Assembly (NCBI RefSeq): GCF_001673535.1
Contig: NZ_LZLY01000123.1
Span: forward strand, 1 to 41,634
Length of the DNA stretch: 41,634 nucleotides
Origin: Mycobacterium sp. 1081908.1
GTDB taxonomy: Bacteria; Actinomycetota; Actinomycetes; Mycobacteriales; Mycobacteriaceae
Direction: 5' to 3'
In this document: positions 31,467-41,634 of the stretch, piece by piece
Layout of the letters: each line of letters opens with the position of its first letter
Numbering within the stretch: position 1 is the stretch's first letter
Made by a program: the position numbers and the translations under genes
Notes under the pieces: model-generated
Told to the model about the DNA's origin: nothing
What the model saw: only the letters and a program-made list of their open reading frames with translations
The model's database searches: none

Positions 31467-31865
31467 GTGAGCGATATCCCGTCCGATCTGCACTACACCG
31501 CCGAACATGAGTGGGTTCGACGCAGCGGTGAGGACACCGTGCGGGTCGGCATCACCGACTTCGCGCAGTCGGCGCTCGGCGACGTCGTCTTCGTCCAGCT
31601 GCCCGACGTGGGCAGCCAGGTGACCGCGGGCGAGTCCTTCGGCGAGGTGGAATCGACGAAATCCGTGTCGGACCTGTTCGCGCCGGTCTCGGGCACGGTC
31701 TCAGCGGTCAACGGCGATCTGGACGGCAGCCCGCAGCTGGTCAACTCCGACCCGTACGGGTCGGGCTGGCTGGTGGATGTCCAGGTTTCGGACGCCGCCG
31801 AGCTGGAGTCGGCGATTTCGGCGCTGCTCGATCCCGAGGCCTACCGCGGGACGCTGACCGAATGA
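31467..31865 (+). CDS. gcvH: Glycine cleavage system H protein
   Basis: This 132-residue lipoyl carrier has the lipoyl-Lys65 in GEVESTKSVSDLFAP and the typical start SDLHYTAEHEWV. It carries the aminomethyl group released by GcvP (gcvB, encoded 3.3 kb downstream) to GcvT. GTG 31467 follows AACAGGA and matches the M. tuberculosis start MSDIPS. It has no glycine riboswitch of its own; it sits in the same operon as the DUF881 genes, so control by glycine may fall only on gcvB and on genes elsewhere. Confidence 0.96.
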   Translation: MSDIPSDLHYTAEHEWVRRSGEDTVRVGITDFAQSALGDVVFVQLPDVGSQVTAGESFGEVESTKSVSDLFAPVSGTVSAVNGDLDGSPQLVNSDPYGSGWLVDVQVSDAAELESAISALLDPEAYRGTLTE

Positions 31866-31997
31866 CGATTGCTAATGTGCCTGCCAGCCCCGCTCGGTGA
31901 CGCGGGCGGCGCACCCGGTTCACGTCGGTCGCGCTTCCGATCGTCCGGTGGGGGGCACATTGCGGACGGGTGCGCGGTACGGTCAACAGACCGACAC

Positions 31998-32026
31998 TTG
32001 ATAGACACGAGACGGTCAAGTAATCA
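31998..32026 (+). promoter_or_regulatory. Putative garA promoter (TTGATA-17-TAATCA)
   Basis: TTGATA (31998-32003) and TAATCA (32021-32026) are separated by 17 bp in the 266-nt gap between gcvH and garA, leaving a leader of about 100 nt. The rest of the gap contains GC-rich segments but no ORF I can support. Confidence 0.35.
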
Positions 32027-32131
32027 GCAGTGCGGGGCTAGAAAAACTCAGGAAGCCTCGAGAAACCTAGAGGGGAGCCGGGCGAGCGGCCCGGTTCGGA
32101 CAACGCCACAGCGGCCAGTGAGGAGCAGCGC

Positions 32132-32617
32132 GTGACGGACATGGACTCGGACATGGGGAAAGACCAGACCTCTGACGAAGTCACGGTCGAGACGACTTCG
32201 GTCTTTCGCGCCGACTTCCTCAACGAACTCGACGCCCCCGCCCAGGCGGGGACCGAGAGCGCGGTGTCGGGAGTCGAGGGACTCCCGGCCGGCTCGGCGT
32301 TGCTGGTCGTCAAACGCGGGCCGAACGCCGGATCGCGATTCCTGCTCGACCAGGCCATCACGTCCGCCGGCCGGCATCCCGACAGCGACATCTTCCTCGA
32401 CGACGTCACCGTCAGCCGTCGCCACGCCGAATTCAGGTTGGAAAACAACGAATTTCACGTCGTCGATGTCGGTAGCCTGAATGGCACGTACGTCAACCGC
32501 GAGCCCGTCGATTCGGCGGTGCTGGCAAACGGCGACGAAGTGCAGATCGGCAAGTTCCGGTTGGTCTTTTTGACCGGACCCAAGCAAGGCGACGACGACG
32601 GAGGTTCCGGAGGGTAG
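32132..32617 (+). CDS. garA: GarA, FHA-domain regulator of glutamate metabolism
   Basis: The 161-residue protein has the phospho-switch VETTSVF with Thr21 and Thr22, the sites phosphorylated by PknG and PknB, and a C-terminal FHA domain (about residues 55-150) with GRHPDSD, SRRHAEF and NGTYVN. Unphosphorylated GarA binds and inhibits 2-oxoglutarate dehydrogenase/decarboxylase and NAD-glutamate dehydrogenase and activates glutamate synthase. GTG 32132 is preceded by GAGGAG. It is almost identical to Rv1827. The last G of its TAG stop is the first base of the next gene. Confidence 0.97.
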   Translation: MTDMDSDMGKDQTSDEVTVETTSVFRADFLNELDAPAQAGTESAVSGVEGLPAGSALLVVKRGPNAGSRFLLDQAITSAGRHPDSDIFLDDVTVSRRHAEFRLENNEFHVVDVGSLNGTYVNREPVDSAVLANGDEVQIGKFRLVFLTGPKQGDDDGGSGG

Positions 32618-33384
32618 TGAGCGCACCCGATAGCCCGGCACTGGCCGGGATGTCGATTGGGGCGGTCCTCGACCTGTTGAGGCCGGATTTCCCCGATGTC
32701 ACGATCTCCAAGATTCGTTTCTTGGAGGCCGAGGGACTGGTGACGCCGCAGCGCGCCGCGTCGGGGTATCGCAGGTTCACCGCGTACGACTGCGCGCGGC
32801 TGCGGTTCATCCTCACCGCGCAGCGCGACCACTATCTACCGCTGAAGGTGATCCGCGCGCAGCTGGACGCCCTGCCCGACGGTGAGCTGCCCCCGATCGG
32901 ATCGCCTTACGGGGTACCGCGATTGGTGTCGGTGCCCAACGGGGGGGAGCCCGACGCCGCGGCCGAGGCCGGCCCGGGCGCCAGGCCCGACGCGGCGGCG
33001 GTGGCCCCGCCGCGGATCCGGCTGAGCCGAGAGGATCTCCTGGAACGTTCCGGGGTGGACGACGAACTGCTGACGGCGTTGCTGCGGGCGGGCGTGATCA
33101 CCACCGGCCCGGGCCGGTTCTTCGACGAACACGCGGTGGTCATCCTTCAATGCGCGCGGGCGCTGGCCGAATACGGCGTCGAGCCCAGGCATCTGCGCGC
33201 GTTCCGTTCCGCGGCCGACCGGCAGTCCGACCTGATCGCCCAAATCGCGGGGCCGCTCGTCAAAGCCGGGAAGGCGGGCGCCCGCGACCGTGCCGACGAC
33301 CTTGCGCGTGAGGTGGCCGCGCTCGCGATCACGTTGCACACCTCGCTGATCAAGTCTGCCGTTCGCGACGTTCTGCATCGCTGA
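32617..33384 (+). CDS. MerR-family transcriptional regulator (Rv1828-like)
   Basis: This 255-residue protein has an N-terminal winged-helix MerR domain (about residues 12-80: MSIGAVLDLLRPDFPDVTISKIRFLEAEGLV...GYRRFTAYDCARLRFIL), a variable Pro/Ala-rich linker, and a helical C-terminal domain. There are no clustered Cys residues for metal sensing. The GTG at 32617 shares a base with the garA stop, so the two are coupled. The linker (about residues 105-135) is Ala/Gly/Pro rich and less conserved. The regulated genes are unknown. Confidence 0.92.
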   Translation: MSAPDSPALAGMSIGAVLDLLRPDFPDVTISKIRFLEAEGLVTPQRAASGYRRFTAYDCARLRFILTAQRDHYLPLKVIRAQLDALPDGELPPIGSPYGVPRLVSVPNGGEPDAAAEAGPGARPDAAAVAPPRIRLSREDLLERSGVDDELLTALLRAGVITTGPGRFFDEHAVVILQCARALAEYGVEPRHLRAFRSAADRQSDLIAQIAGPLVKAGKAGARDRADDLAREVAALAITLHTSLIKSAVRDVLHR

Positions 33385-33388
33385 GGAT

Positions 33389-33394
33389 TAGACT
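33389..33394 (+). promoter_or_regulatory. Putative -10 box before the DUF151 gene
   Basis: TAGACT fits TAnnnT just after the stop of the MerR-like gene. It would start a transcript near 33401 with a leader of about 48 nt carrying GCGGAGGG. Confidence 0.4.
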
Positions 33395-33448
33395 TCGTTG
33401 GACAGCTTGGTGTTCGGCGGGCTGAAGAGTTGCGGAGGGCAGACACAG

Positions 33449-33943
33449 ATGGGTGAAGTTCGTGTTGTCGGCATTCGCGTCGAGCAGCCGCAGAACCAGC
33501 CGGTGCTGTTGCTGCGCGAGGCCAACGGTGACCGGTACCTGCCAATCTGGATCGGTCAGTCCGAAGCCGCCGCCATCGCGCTGGAGCAGCAGGGCGTCGA
33601 ACCGCCCCGGCCGTTGACGCACGACCTGATCAGGGATCTCATTGCCGCGCTTGGGCATTCGCTGAAAGAGGTGCGGATCGTCGATCTGCAGGAGGGCACG
33701 TTCTACGCCGACCTGGTCTTCGACCGCAACATCACCGTGTCGGCGCGCCCGTCGGACTCGGTGGCGATCGCCCTGCGGGTCGGCGTTCCTATCTATGTCG
33801 AGGAGGCCGTGCTCGCCCAGGCCGGCCTGCTCATCCCGGACGAGAGCGACGAAGAGGCCAACACCGCCGTCCGCGAGGACGAGGTCGAGAAGTTCAAGGA
33901 GTTCCTCGACAGCGTGTCACCCGACGATTTCAAGGCCACCTAG
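33449..33943 (+). CDS. DUF151 bifunctional nuclease-like protein (Rv1829-like)
   Basis: The 164-residue protein matches the bifunctional nuclease (BFN/DUF151) family, with PVLLLREANGDRYLPIWIGQSEAAAIAL and RPSDSVAIALRVGVPIYV as hallmarks. Plant members have RNase/DNase activity; the bacterial role is not established. The start is fixed by GCGGAGGG before ATG 33449 and by identity with Rv1829, also 164 residues. It lies between two MerR-like regulator genes in a conserved order. Confidence 0.93.
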   Translation: MGEVRVVGIRVEQPQNQPVLLLREANGDRYLPIWIGQSEAAAIALEQQGVEPPRPLTHDLIRDLIAALGHSLKEVRIVDLQEGTFYADLVFDRNITVSARPSDSVAIALRVGVPIYVEEAVLAQAGLLIPDESDEEANTAVREDEVEKFKEFLDSVSPDDFKAT

Positions 33944-33959
33944 CCGAGGCTCGCCGGGA

Positions 33960-33992
33960 CGCAAACTCGCACGTTTCGCCTGCGATTCTGCG
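33960..33992. terminator. Imperfect hairpin after the DUF151 gene
   Basis: CGCAAACTCGCA and TGCGATTCTGCG (10 of 12 pairs) flank a 9-nt loop, 16 nt after the stop codon. Similar GC-rich hairpins are common between mycobacterial genes and may mark transcript ends. The rest of the gap to the next gene (to 34239) includes TAAGCT at 34146-34151, a possible -10 box. Confidence 0.4.
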
Positions 33993-34239
33993 TATGGTCG
34001 GCGTCCGGCTAGGCTGGGCGCCGACATCACGGATCCATCTCATCTGGCGCCGCGATCTCGACACGCTGGCCGATAGTGCTGCCAGTTGGGCTTGCGGCCG
34101 CCATACTTTGATCACGACTTAAGGCGCGGCGGCTATCGAAAAGCGTAAGCTCACTAGCACTCGGGCCTGAGCACACGTGGCTGCGGTGCAGCCAGAGACG
34201 CAGCTAACGATGACAGCGCGATCGGCGAGAGGAACCACC

Positions 34240-34869
<630 letters not shown>

Positions 34870-34876
34870 CCCCGGG

Positions 34877-34882
34877 TAAACT
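34877..34882 (+). promoter_or_regulatory. -10 box for the glycine riboswitch/gcvB transcript
   Basis: TAAACT fits TAnnnT and lies 8 nt after the stop of the MerR-like gene. Transcription would begin near 34889, just before the first aptamer, so the whole riboswitch would be in the leader. Confidence 0.5.
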
Positions 34883-34900
34883 GGGCCGCGCATCGCACTC

Positions 34901-35118
34901 GAGCGGGAGAGTTTCGTGGCCGCCAGTCACGGACGCCGAAGGAGCAATACCTCTCCGTCAACCTCTCAGGCACCCGGACCGCGCAAGTTAACGATGCCTC
35001 TGGAAAGCGGTGCGGACCGGTAGCGGTCCACACCCGCCGATGGGGAAAGGCGCCCGGGCCGAAGCCCGGCGCCGAATCTCTCAGGCGCCCGGCGAACGGG
35101 TGAAGACAGAGGGAGAGG
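34901..35118 (+). promoter_or_regulatory. Tandem glycine riboswitch (gcvT type) controlling gcvB
   Basis: Two aptamers follow each other. The first (about 34901-35007) has GCGGGAGAG, ACGCCGAAGGAGCAA, CTCTCAGGCA, a GGAC and the closing CTCTGGAAAG. The second (about 35008-35118) has CCGCCGATGGGGAAAG, a GC hairpin, GAATCTCTCAGGCGCCC and GACAGAGGGAGAG. These blocks and their order are those of the cooperative gcvT riboswitch, which switches on glycine-cleavage genes when glycine is abundant. It lies 34 nt before gcvB. A hypothetical gene (Rv1831) annotated here in M. tuberculosis is probably this RNA. Confidence 0.93.
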
Positions 35119-35151
35119 GCCGCTAGTCCCTCGACCTCAGGAGTTTCTCCA

Positions 35152-37989
<2,838 letters not shown>

Positions 37990-38015
37990 GGCGGCACCGG
38001 CCGCGCCAACCGCCC

Positions 38016-38069
38016 GAGCCGAACCGCACTGCGAAATCCGGCTGGGTTTTTGGCAGTGCGGTTAGGCTC
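38016..38069. terminator. Long inverted repeat between convergent gcvB and dehalogenase genes
   Basis: GAGCCGAACCGCACTGC (38016-38032) and GCAGTGCGGTTAGGCTC (38053-38069) pair with one mismatch over 17 bp around a 20-nt loop containing GGGTTTTTGG. The position between two convergent stop codons suggests a bidirectional terminator. There is no T-run after either arm. Confidence 0.6.
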
Positions 38070-38073
38070 GCGC

Positions 38074-38934
38074 CTAGCCGAAGCGCTCGACGATCGCCGC
38101 CGCGACCTCCTCGGGCGCGTCCTCCTGGATGAAGTGCTTGGCCTCGGGCAGCTCCACGACGACGTGATCGGGGAAGCTTGCGCGCATCCGGGGGAGCGTC
38201 GGCCCGGGCCTGAACGCGAAGTCCTTCATCCCCCACACGAATAGCGCGGGTTTGGCGCCAAGCTTTTCGGGCACCTCCCGCCCGAGCCGCGACAGCAGGG
38301 GTTCGGCCGCCAGGATCTGCTTGGGCATCTCGGCCACGCCCTTTCGCGCATCGGCGCTGGGCTGCACGGCCCGGTAGTGTTCCATCACCGCCGCGCTCGG
38401 GCGGTGCTGTGTGCCCGCCGGAATCAACTGCTCCACAAAGAAATTGCGCTGCAAGATCGCCCACTGCATCGGCGGGCTGCCCATCACCCGGCTGAAGATC
38501 TTTGTTGACAGCTCGTCCGTCTTCCAAAACCAGGTGTTGCCCAGCACGACGCCGCGGACCCGGGCGGCGCGTTCGACGGCGACCGCCATGCTGACGGGCC
38601 CGCCCCAGTCCTGGCCCATCGTCAGATAGCCGTCCAGGCCGAGGTGATCGACGAACTCGCCGACCACCTGGGCGTGCTGGTCGATCTTGTAGCCGAATCC
38701 GGCGGGCCGCTCGGAAAGCCCGAAGCCGAGGTAATCCGGTGCGATGCACCGGAATTGGTCGCGCAGCGCGACGACGATGTTTCGGTACAGGAAGCTCCAC
38801 GTCGGGTTGCCGTGGCAGAACAGGATCGGCGGCCCGTCACCCTCGTCGACGTAGTGCATCCGCCCGCGCGAGCTGTCGAACCAGCGCGACTCGAACGGAT
38901 ACAGGCCGGGATCCGGGGTGAACTCGATGTTCAT
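38074..38934 (-). CDS. Haloalkane dehalogenase-like alpha/beta hydrolase (Rv1833c-like)
   Basis: The 286-residue enzyme has the haloalkane dehalogenase pattern: HGNPTWS with the halide-binding Trp46, the nucleophile Asp109 in GQDWGGP, GNTWFW in the cap region and the catalytic His267 in AKHFIQED. Such enzymes hydrolyse carbon-halogen bonds; in mycobacteria the natural substrate is uncertain. The start at 38934 (MNIEFTPDPGLYPFE) is behind AAGGGAG and matches the length of Rv1833c. A longer in-frame extension to 39072 has no homology. It is divergent from the MBL-fold gene. Confidence 0.93.
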   Translation of the reverse strand: MNIEFTPDPGLYPFESRWFDSSRGRMHYVDEGDGPPILFCHGNPTWSFLYRNIVVALRDQFRCIAPDYLGFGLSERPAGFGYKIDQHAQVVGEFVDHLGLDGYLTMGQDWGGPVSMAVAVERAARVRGVVLGNTWFWKTDELSTKIFSRVMGSPPMQWAILQRNFFVEQLIPAGTQHRPSAAVMEHYRAVQPSADARKGVAEMPKQILAAEPLLSRLGREVPEKLGAKPALFVWGMKDFAFRPGPTLPRMRASFPDHVVVELPEAKHFIQEDAPEEVAAAIVERFG

Positions 38935-39053
38935 GACGCTCCCTTCGGGCAACGCCACGATCGTATGCCCGAACCCTGACACGTCCGACTGGCCGAGGGT
39001 GTCCGGCGGCCGTGATGGGGTACACGCATCTCGAGACAGAGGAGGAGTCTCGC

Positions 39054-39863
39054 GTGAAAATCTGCAGGACATGCGCAGTGGAGCACGACGACGCCGCCGA
39101 CACGTGCCGGATCTGTTCGGATGAGCGGCAATGGGTGCCGGCAGAGGGGCAGCTGTGGACGACGCTCGAGGAGCTGGCGAACGCCGGATATCGGGTGCGG
39201 ATGCGCGAGCTGGAACCGGATTTGTACGGATTGACGGTCGACCCGAAATTCGGTATCGGCCAGGAATCGCACCTACTCCGCACGCCCAGCGGCAACCTGC
39301 TGTGGGACGTCACCGGCTATGTCGACGCCGCCGCGGTCGCGCAGGTACGCGACCTCGGCGAGGTGATCGCGATCGTCGCGAGCCACCCGCACCACTACGG
39401 GGTGCAGGTCGAATGGAGTAGGGCCCTGGGATCGGTGCCGGTTTATGTCGCCGAAGCAGACATGGCGTGGGTTGCGAGGCCGGACCCGGTGGTTCGCCCG
39501 TGGTCGGGCAAACTCGATGTGCTGCCCGGCGTTACGTTGCTGCAAGTCGGCGGGCATTTCCCCGGTAGTGCCGTCGCGCACTGGGCGGCCGGGGCCGGCG
39601 GACGCGGGGTGTTGCTCAGCGCCGACACCATGCAGGCGAATCCGGACCGCACCTCGGTGACGTTCATGCGCAGCTATCCGAACCGCATACCGCTGTCGGC
39701 CGCGGTGGTGGATCGCGTCGCCCGCGCGGTGGAGCCGCTGGCATTCGACCGCCTGTACGACAACTTCGGCAAGACCATCGATTCCGATGCGGGCACGGTC
39801 ATCCGACGCTCCGCGGATCGCTACATCGGCTGGGTCCGTGGCGATTTCGACCATCTCACCTGA
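39054..39863 (+). CDS. Metallo-beta-lactamase-fold protein with N-terminal zinc ribbon
   Basis: The 269-residue product begins with a compact four-Cys motif, Cys4-x2-Cys7 and Cys18-x2-Cys21 (KICRTC...TCRIC), a zinc-ribbon-like knuckle. The rest has MBL-type features: SHPHHYG with His111, His113 and His114, a later GGHFPGS and the SADT segment. The classical HxHxDH is altered (Asp missing), so metal content and catalysis are uncertain. GAGGAGGAG precedes GTG 39054. It occupies the place of lipZ and Rv1835c in M. tuberculosis. I do not recognise a specific substrate. Confidence 0.8.
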   Translation: MKICRTCAVEHDDAADTCRICSDERQWVPAEGQLWTTLEELANAGYRVRMRELEPDLYGLTVDPKFGIGQESHLLRTPSGNLLWDVTGYVDAAAVAQVRDLGEVIAIVASHPHHYGVQVEWSRALGSVPVYVAEADMAWVARPDPVVRPWSGKLDVLPGVTLLQVGGHFPGSAVAHWAAGAGGRGVLLSADTMQANPDRTSVTFMRSYPNRIPLSAAVVDRVARAVEPLAFDRLYDNFGKTIDSDAGTVIRRSADRYIGWVRGDFDHLT

Positions 39864-39878
39864 TCGGTGCCAACCGAT
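39863..39878. terminator. Short inverted repeat across two convergent stop codons
   Basis: ATCGGT and ACCGAT with a 4-nt loop lie exactly between the MBL-fold gene and the VWA gene, overlapping both stop codons. It may serve as a small bidirectional terminator. Six base pairs is little, so chance is possible. Confidence 0.3.
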
Positions 39879-41634
39879 TAGCTCAAGAACGTGCTGAGGG
39901 CGGCGGCGAGATCGGGGGAGGCCGAGGTCGCGAGGTTCTGGTAGGCGCCGCCGCTGAGCTGGGCGACGGCCTCCCAGGTGGCCCTGTCGGGGTCGGTGCC
40001 GAAGTCGATGACGTTGACCGCGATCGGCTTGGCCGGGTCGGCGCCCTTGCGGATGAAGTCCTGCAGCCCGGCGCCGTCCAGGGTTTGGTCGGTGTGCGGC
40101 CCAGACGTGATCACCAATATCGAATTCGGCTGACCCGCAACATATTTGGCCTGCGCCTCCTGGTAGAGCAGGCGCAGCGTGGTGAACGACACCGCGCCGC
40201 CGGCCGACGAATACTGCTTGTCCAGCGCGGCCGTCAGCGCCGCCGAGCGCGGCTGGCCGTTCACCGGGTCGCCCAGCGGTCCGCTCGTCACCTCCGAACG
40301 TCCCTCGTGGCCGTCGAAAGTCCACAACCCCACGGCGGCGGTGGCCGGCAACGACTTGATCTTTTCCTGCAGCGCCCCGATCACGTTGGCCAGCCGCGAC
40401 TTTCCGCCCTCCTCGGCGGGCATCGACTGGTCGAGCATGATCGTCGTGGCGAGCCCGCTGGACGGGGCGGCCATCGCTTCGGCCAGCGTCGCGCGCATCG
40501 CGTCGTCACCCACCGACAGCGTGGAGGGCAGCGCCGCGAAGCTGGTGACCGGGCTGCTCGGCGGCTTGACGCCGTTGACCCGGAAGCCGGCTTTGGCCAG
40601 CTTCGCGAGCTGCTCGGGCTTCTGCATGAAGCGGGCGAACCCGTTGGCCGCGGAGGCCTGCTCCTGGTTCACCCAGGAGCCGTTGAGCAGCACGGCCGGA
40701 TAGTCGGCGACCGGCACCGCGCCGGACGGCAGCCAGGAGGCCAGCGTGCTCTTGGCGTCGGACAGCGACTGGCCGCGCTGGTACAGCTGCTGCTCGGTGG
40801 TGACTACCGCGTGCACCGGCGCGGCCGCCGGGTCGCCGGGCTTGAGCAGCGTATTGAGCGCCTCGGTCAGCGAGTTGTCCGCGAGCTTGGGCTGGGCGCC
40901 CAGCAGCGTGCGCACGGCGCCGACGCCCTGCGTCGGCGGCGCACCCGCGGGCGCCGCCCCGGCCGCCACCGCCTCGCCGGCCAGCAACGACGCGTCGGCA
41001 TTGCCGTTCATCGGCAGCGCCAGCCGCAGCGACCCCCACGCCGGCAGGTTCAGCCCGGCCAGCGAGTTCGGGTTGGTTTGCAGGCCGGGCAGCGCCGCCC
41101 ACCCCTGATTGCCCAATGCCTGCCCGAGTTCCGGCCGCACGGCGAGCATGACCGGCGAGGTGACCAGCGAATGACTTTCGGTGATCTTCTGGCCCGACGC
41201 GGCGAGCCGCGCGGCGGAGACCGAGCTGCCCGGGATCCACAACGCCGGCTGGCCGCCCAGGTCGGCCGGCCACTTGCCGGCGAAACCGTTGAGGACGGCG
41301 TCGGAGCCGGCCGGTTTGACGCTGACCACCATGCAGTGATCGCCGACCGGGCCGGTGGTGGCGTTGTAGTTCTCGGCGAGCTCGCGCACGGGCTCGGCGA
41401 TCGAGGGGTCGGCGATGACGGCGACCGTCTCCTTGCCTCCCACGCAGCGCGCGGCGGCCGTGTGTGAGCGGTGCGACAACGCGTCACCGAAGAAAGTCCA
41501 CAGGATCACGCCGCCCACCACGACGACGACGGCGACGAGCGCGACGATCACCCCGATGCTCACCCCGCGGCGCCCGCCGTCGCTGCGGTGGCCACCGAGT
41601 CGCTCGCCGAGCCCGCGGTGCCCGCCACTGAAAC
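39878..41634 (-). CDS. Membrane protein with solute-binding and VWA domains (Rv1836c-like), N-terminus beyond the window
   Basis: The 5' part of the gene lies outside the window: the frame stays open to 41634, and upstream of an internal GTG (41563) it reads GHRSDGGRRGVSIG, matching the middle of Rv1836c. The visible part has one transmembrane helix (VIVALVAVVVVVGGVILWTFF), an extracytoplasmic solute-binding-like domain (ETVAVIADPSIAEPV...GSDAVLNGF) and a C-terminal von Willebrand A domain. The metal site is unusual: TIMLDQSMP has DxS but Pro in place of the second Ser. A Thr in SFTTLRL and Asp in SGPHTD complete it. The function is unknown; a cell-envelope binding or adhesion role is plausible. 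Confidence 0.9.
   Translation of the reverse strand, partial: FSGGHRGLGERLGGHRSDGGRRGVSIGVIVALVAVVVVVGGVILWTFFGDALSHRSHTAAARCVGGKETVAVIADPSIAEPVRELAENYNATTGPVGDHCMVVSVKPAGSDAVLNGFAGKWPADLGGQPALWIPGSSVSAARLAASGQKITESHSLVTSPVMLAVRPELGQALGNQGWAALPGLQTNPNSLAGLNLPAWGSLRLALPMNGNADASLLAGEAVAAGAAPAGAPPTQGVGAVRTLLGAQPKLADNSLTEALNTLLKPGDPAAAPVHAVVTTEQQLYQRGQSLSDAKSTLASWLPSGAVPVADYPAVLLNGSWVNQEQASAANGFARFMQKPEQLAKLAKAGFRVNGVKPPSSPVTSFAALPSTLSVGDDAMRATLAEAMAAPSSGLATTIMLDQSMPAEEGGKSRLANVIGALQEKIKSLPATAAVGLWTFDGHEGRSEVTSGPLGDPVNGQPRSAALTAALDKQYSSAGGAVSFTTLRLLYQEAQAKYVAGQPNSILVITSGPHTDQTLDGAGLQDFIRKGADPAKPIAVNVIDFGTDPDRATWEAVAQLSGGAYQNLATSASPDLAAALSTFLS

Noticed and set aside
34901..35118. A protein-coding gene in the gcvB leader, as annotated in M. 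tuberculosis (Rv1831)
   Set aside because: The conserved sequence is the tandem glycine riboswitch; no frame shows protein-like conservation here.
38935..39072. N-terminal extension of the haloalkane dehalogenase
   Set aside because: The extension has no family resemblance and overlaps the promoter side of the divergent gene; AAGGGAG precedes the ATG at 38934, which gives the usual 286 residues.

Overview
This window is chromosomal DNA from a slow-growing, non-tuberculous Mycobacterium. The evidence is high GC, GTG starts, and a gene order that follows the M. tuberculosis Rv1794-Rv1836c segment as I remember it. An ESX-5 locus is confined to slow growers. The PE_PGRS genes, lppT, Rv1813c, lipZ and Rv1835c that I recall from M. 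tuberculosis are not present here, which suggests the M. avium complex or a relative. Species-level assignment is inference.

Layout. 66-7643: ESX-5 type VII secretion genes espG5, eccD5, mycP5, eccE5 and eccA5, tightly packed, with a 43-codon ORF overlapping the eccD5 start. 7644-15012: four PPE-SVP genes, the likely ESX-5 substrates, separated by long leaders. The leader of the second contains an M-box Mg2+ riboswitch. 15036-16197: a small secreted DUF732 protein and mgtC, so the PPE-to-mgtC block looks like a low-Mg2+ response unit. 16213-22493: an NDH-2-like flavoprotein divergent from a sterol-desaturase-like gene, a secreted serine protease, a deazaflavin-type nitroreductase divergent from a TetR regulator with two operator-like palindromes between them, and a VOC protein coupled to a KstD-like flavoprotein. 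22566-28580: the SbmA/BacA-type ABC transporter, ilvG and secA2. 28670-32617: pgsA2, a DUF881/Sbp/DUF881 trio, gcvH and garA. 32617-34869: two MerR-like regulators flanking a DUF151 protein. 34901-37989: a tandem glycine riboswitch controlling gcvB. 38074-41634: haloalkane dehalogenase, a zinc-ribbon metallo-beta-lactamase-fold protein, and a VWA/solute-binding membrane protein cut by the window end.

The most interesting part is 7960-12241. The leaders of three consecutive PPE genes share a short homologous block that can encode a leader peptide with the core TTT..RSG. Two of them also share an identical 15-nt translation-start segment that opens a very short ORF ending next to the PPE start. 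The ORF before the second PPE reads like an internally deleted PE gene. These leaders, one carrying an M-box, look like a decayed and re-used PE-PPE arrangement with upstream-ORF control.

A second theme is promoter architecture. Several genes (erg3-like, tetR, ilvG, secA2) begin exactly where transcription should start, 6 nt after a TAnnnT-like -10 box, so they are probably leaderless.

All family assignments come from reading the proteins and from memory of mycobacterial homologues; no database search was run.
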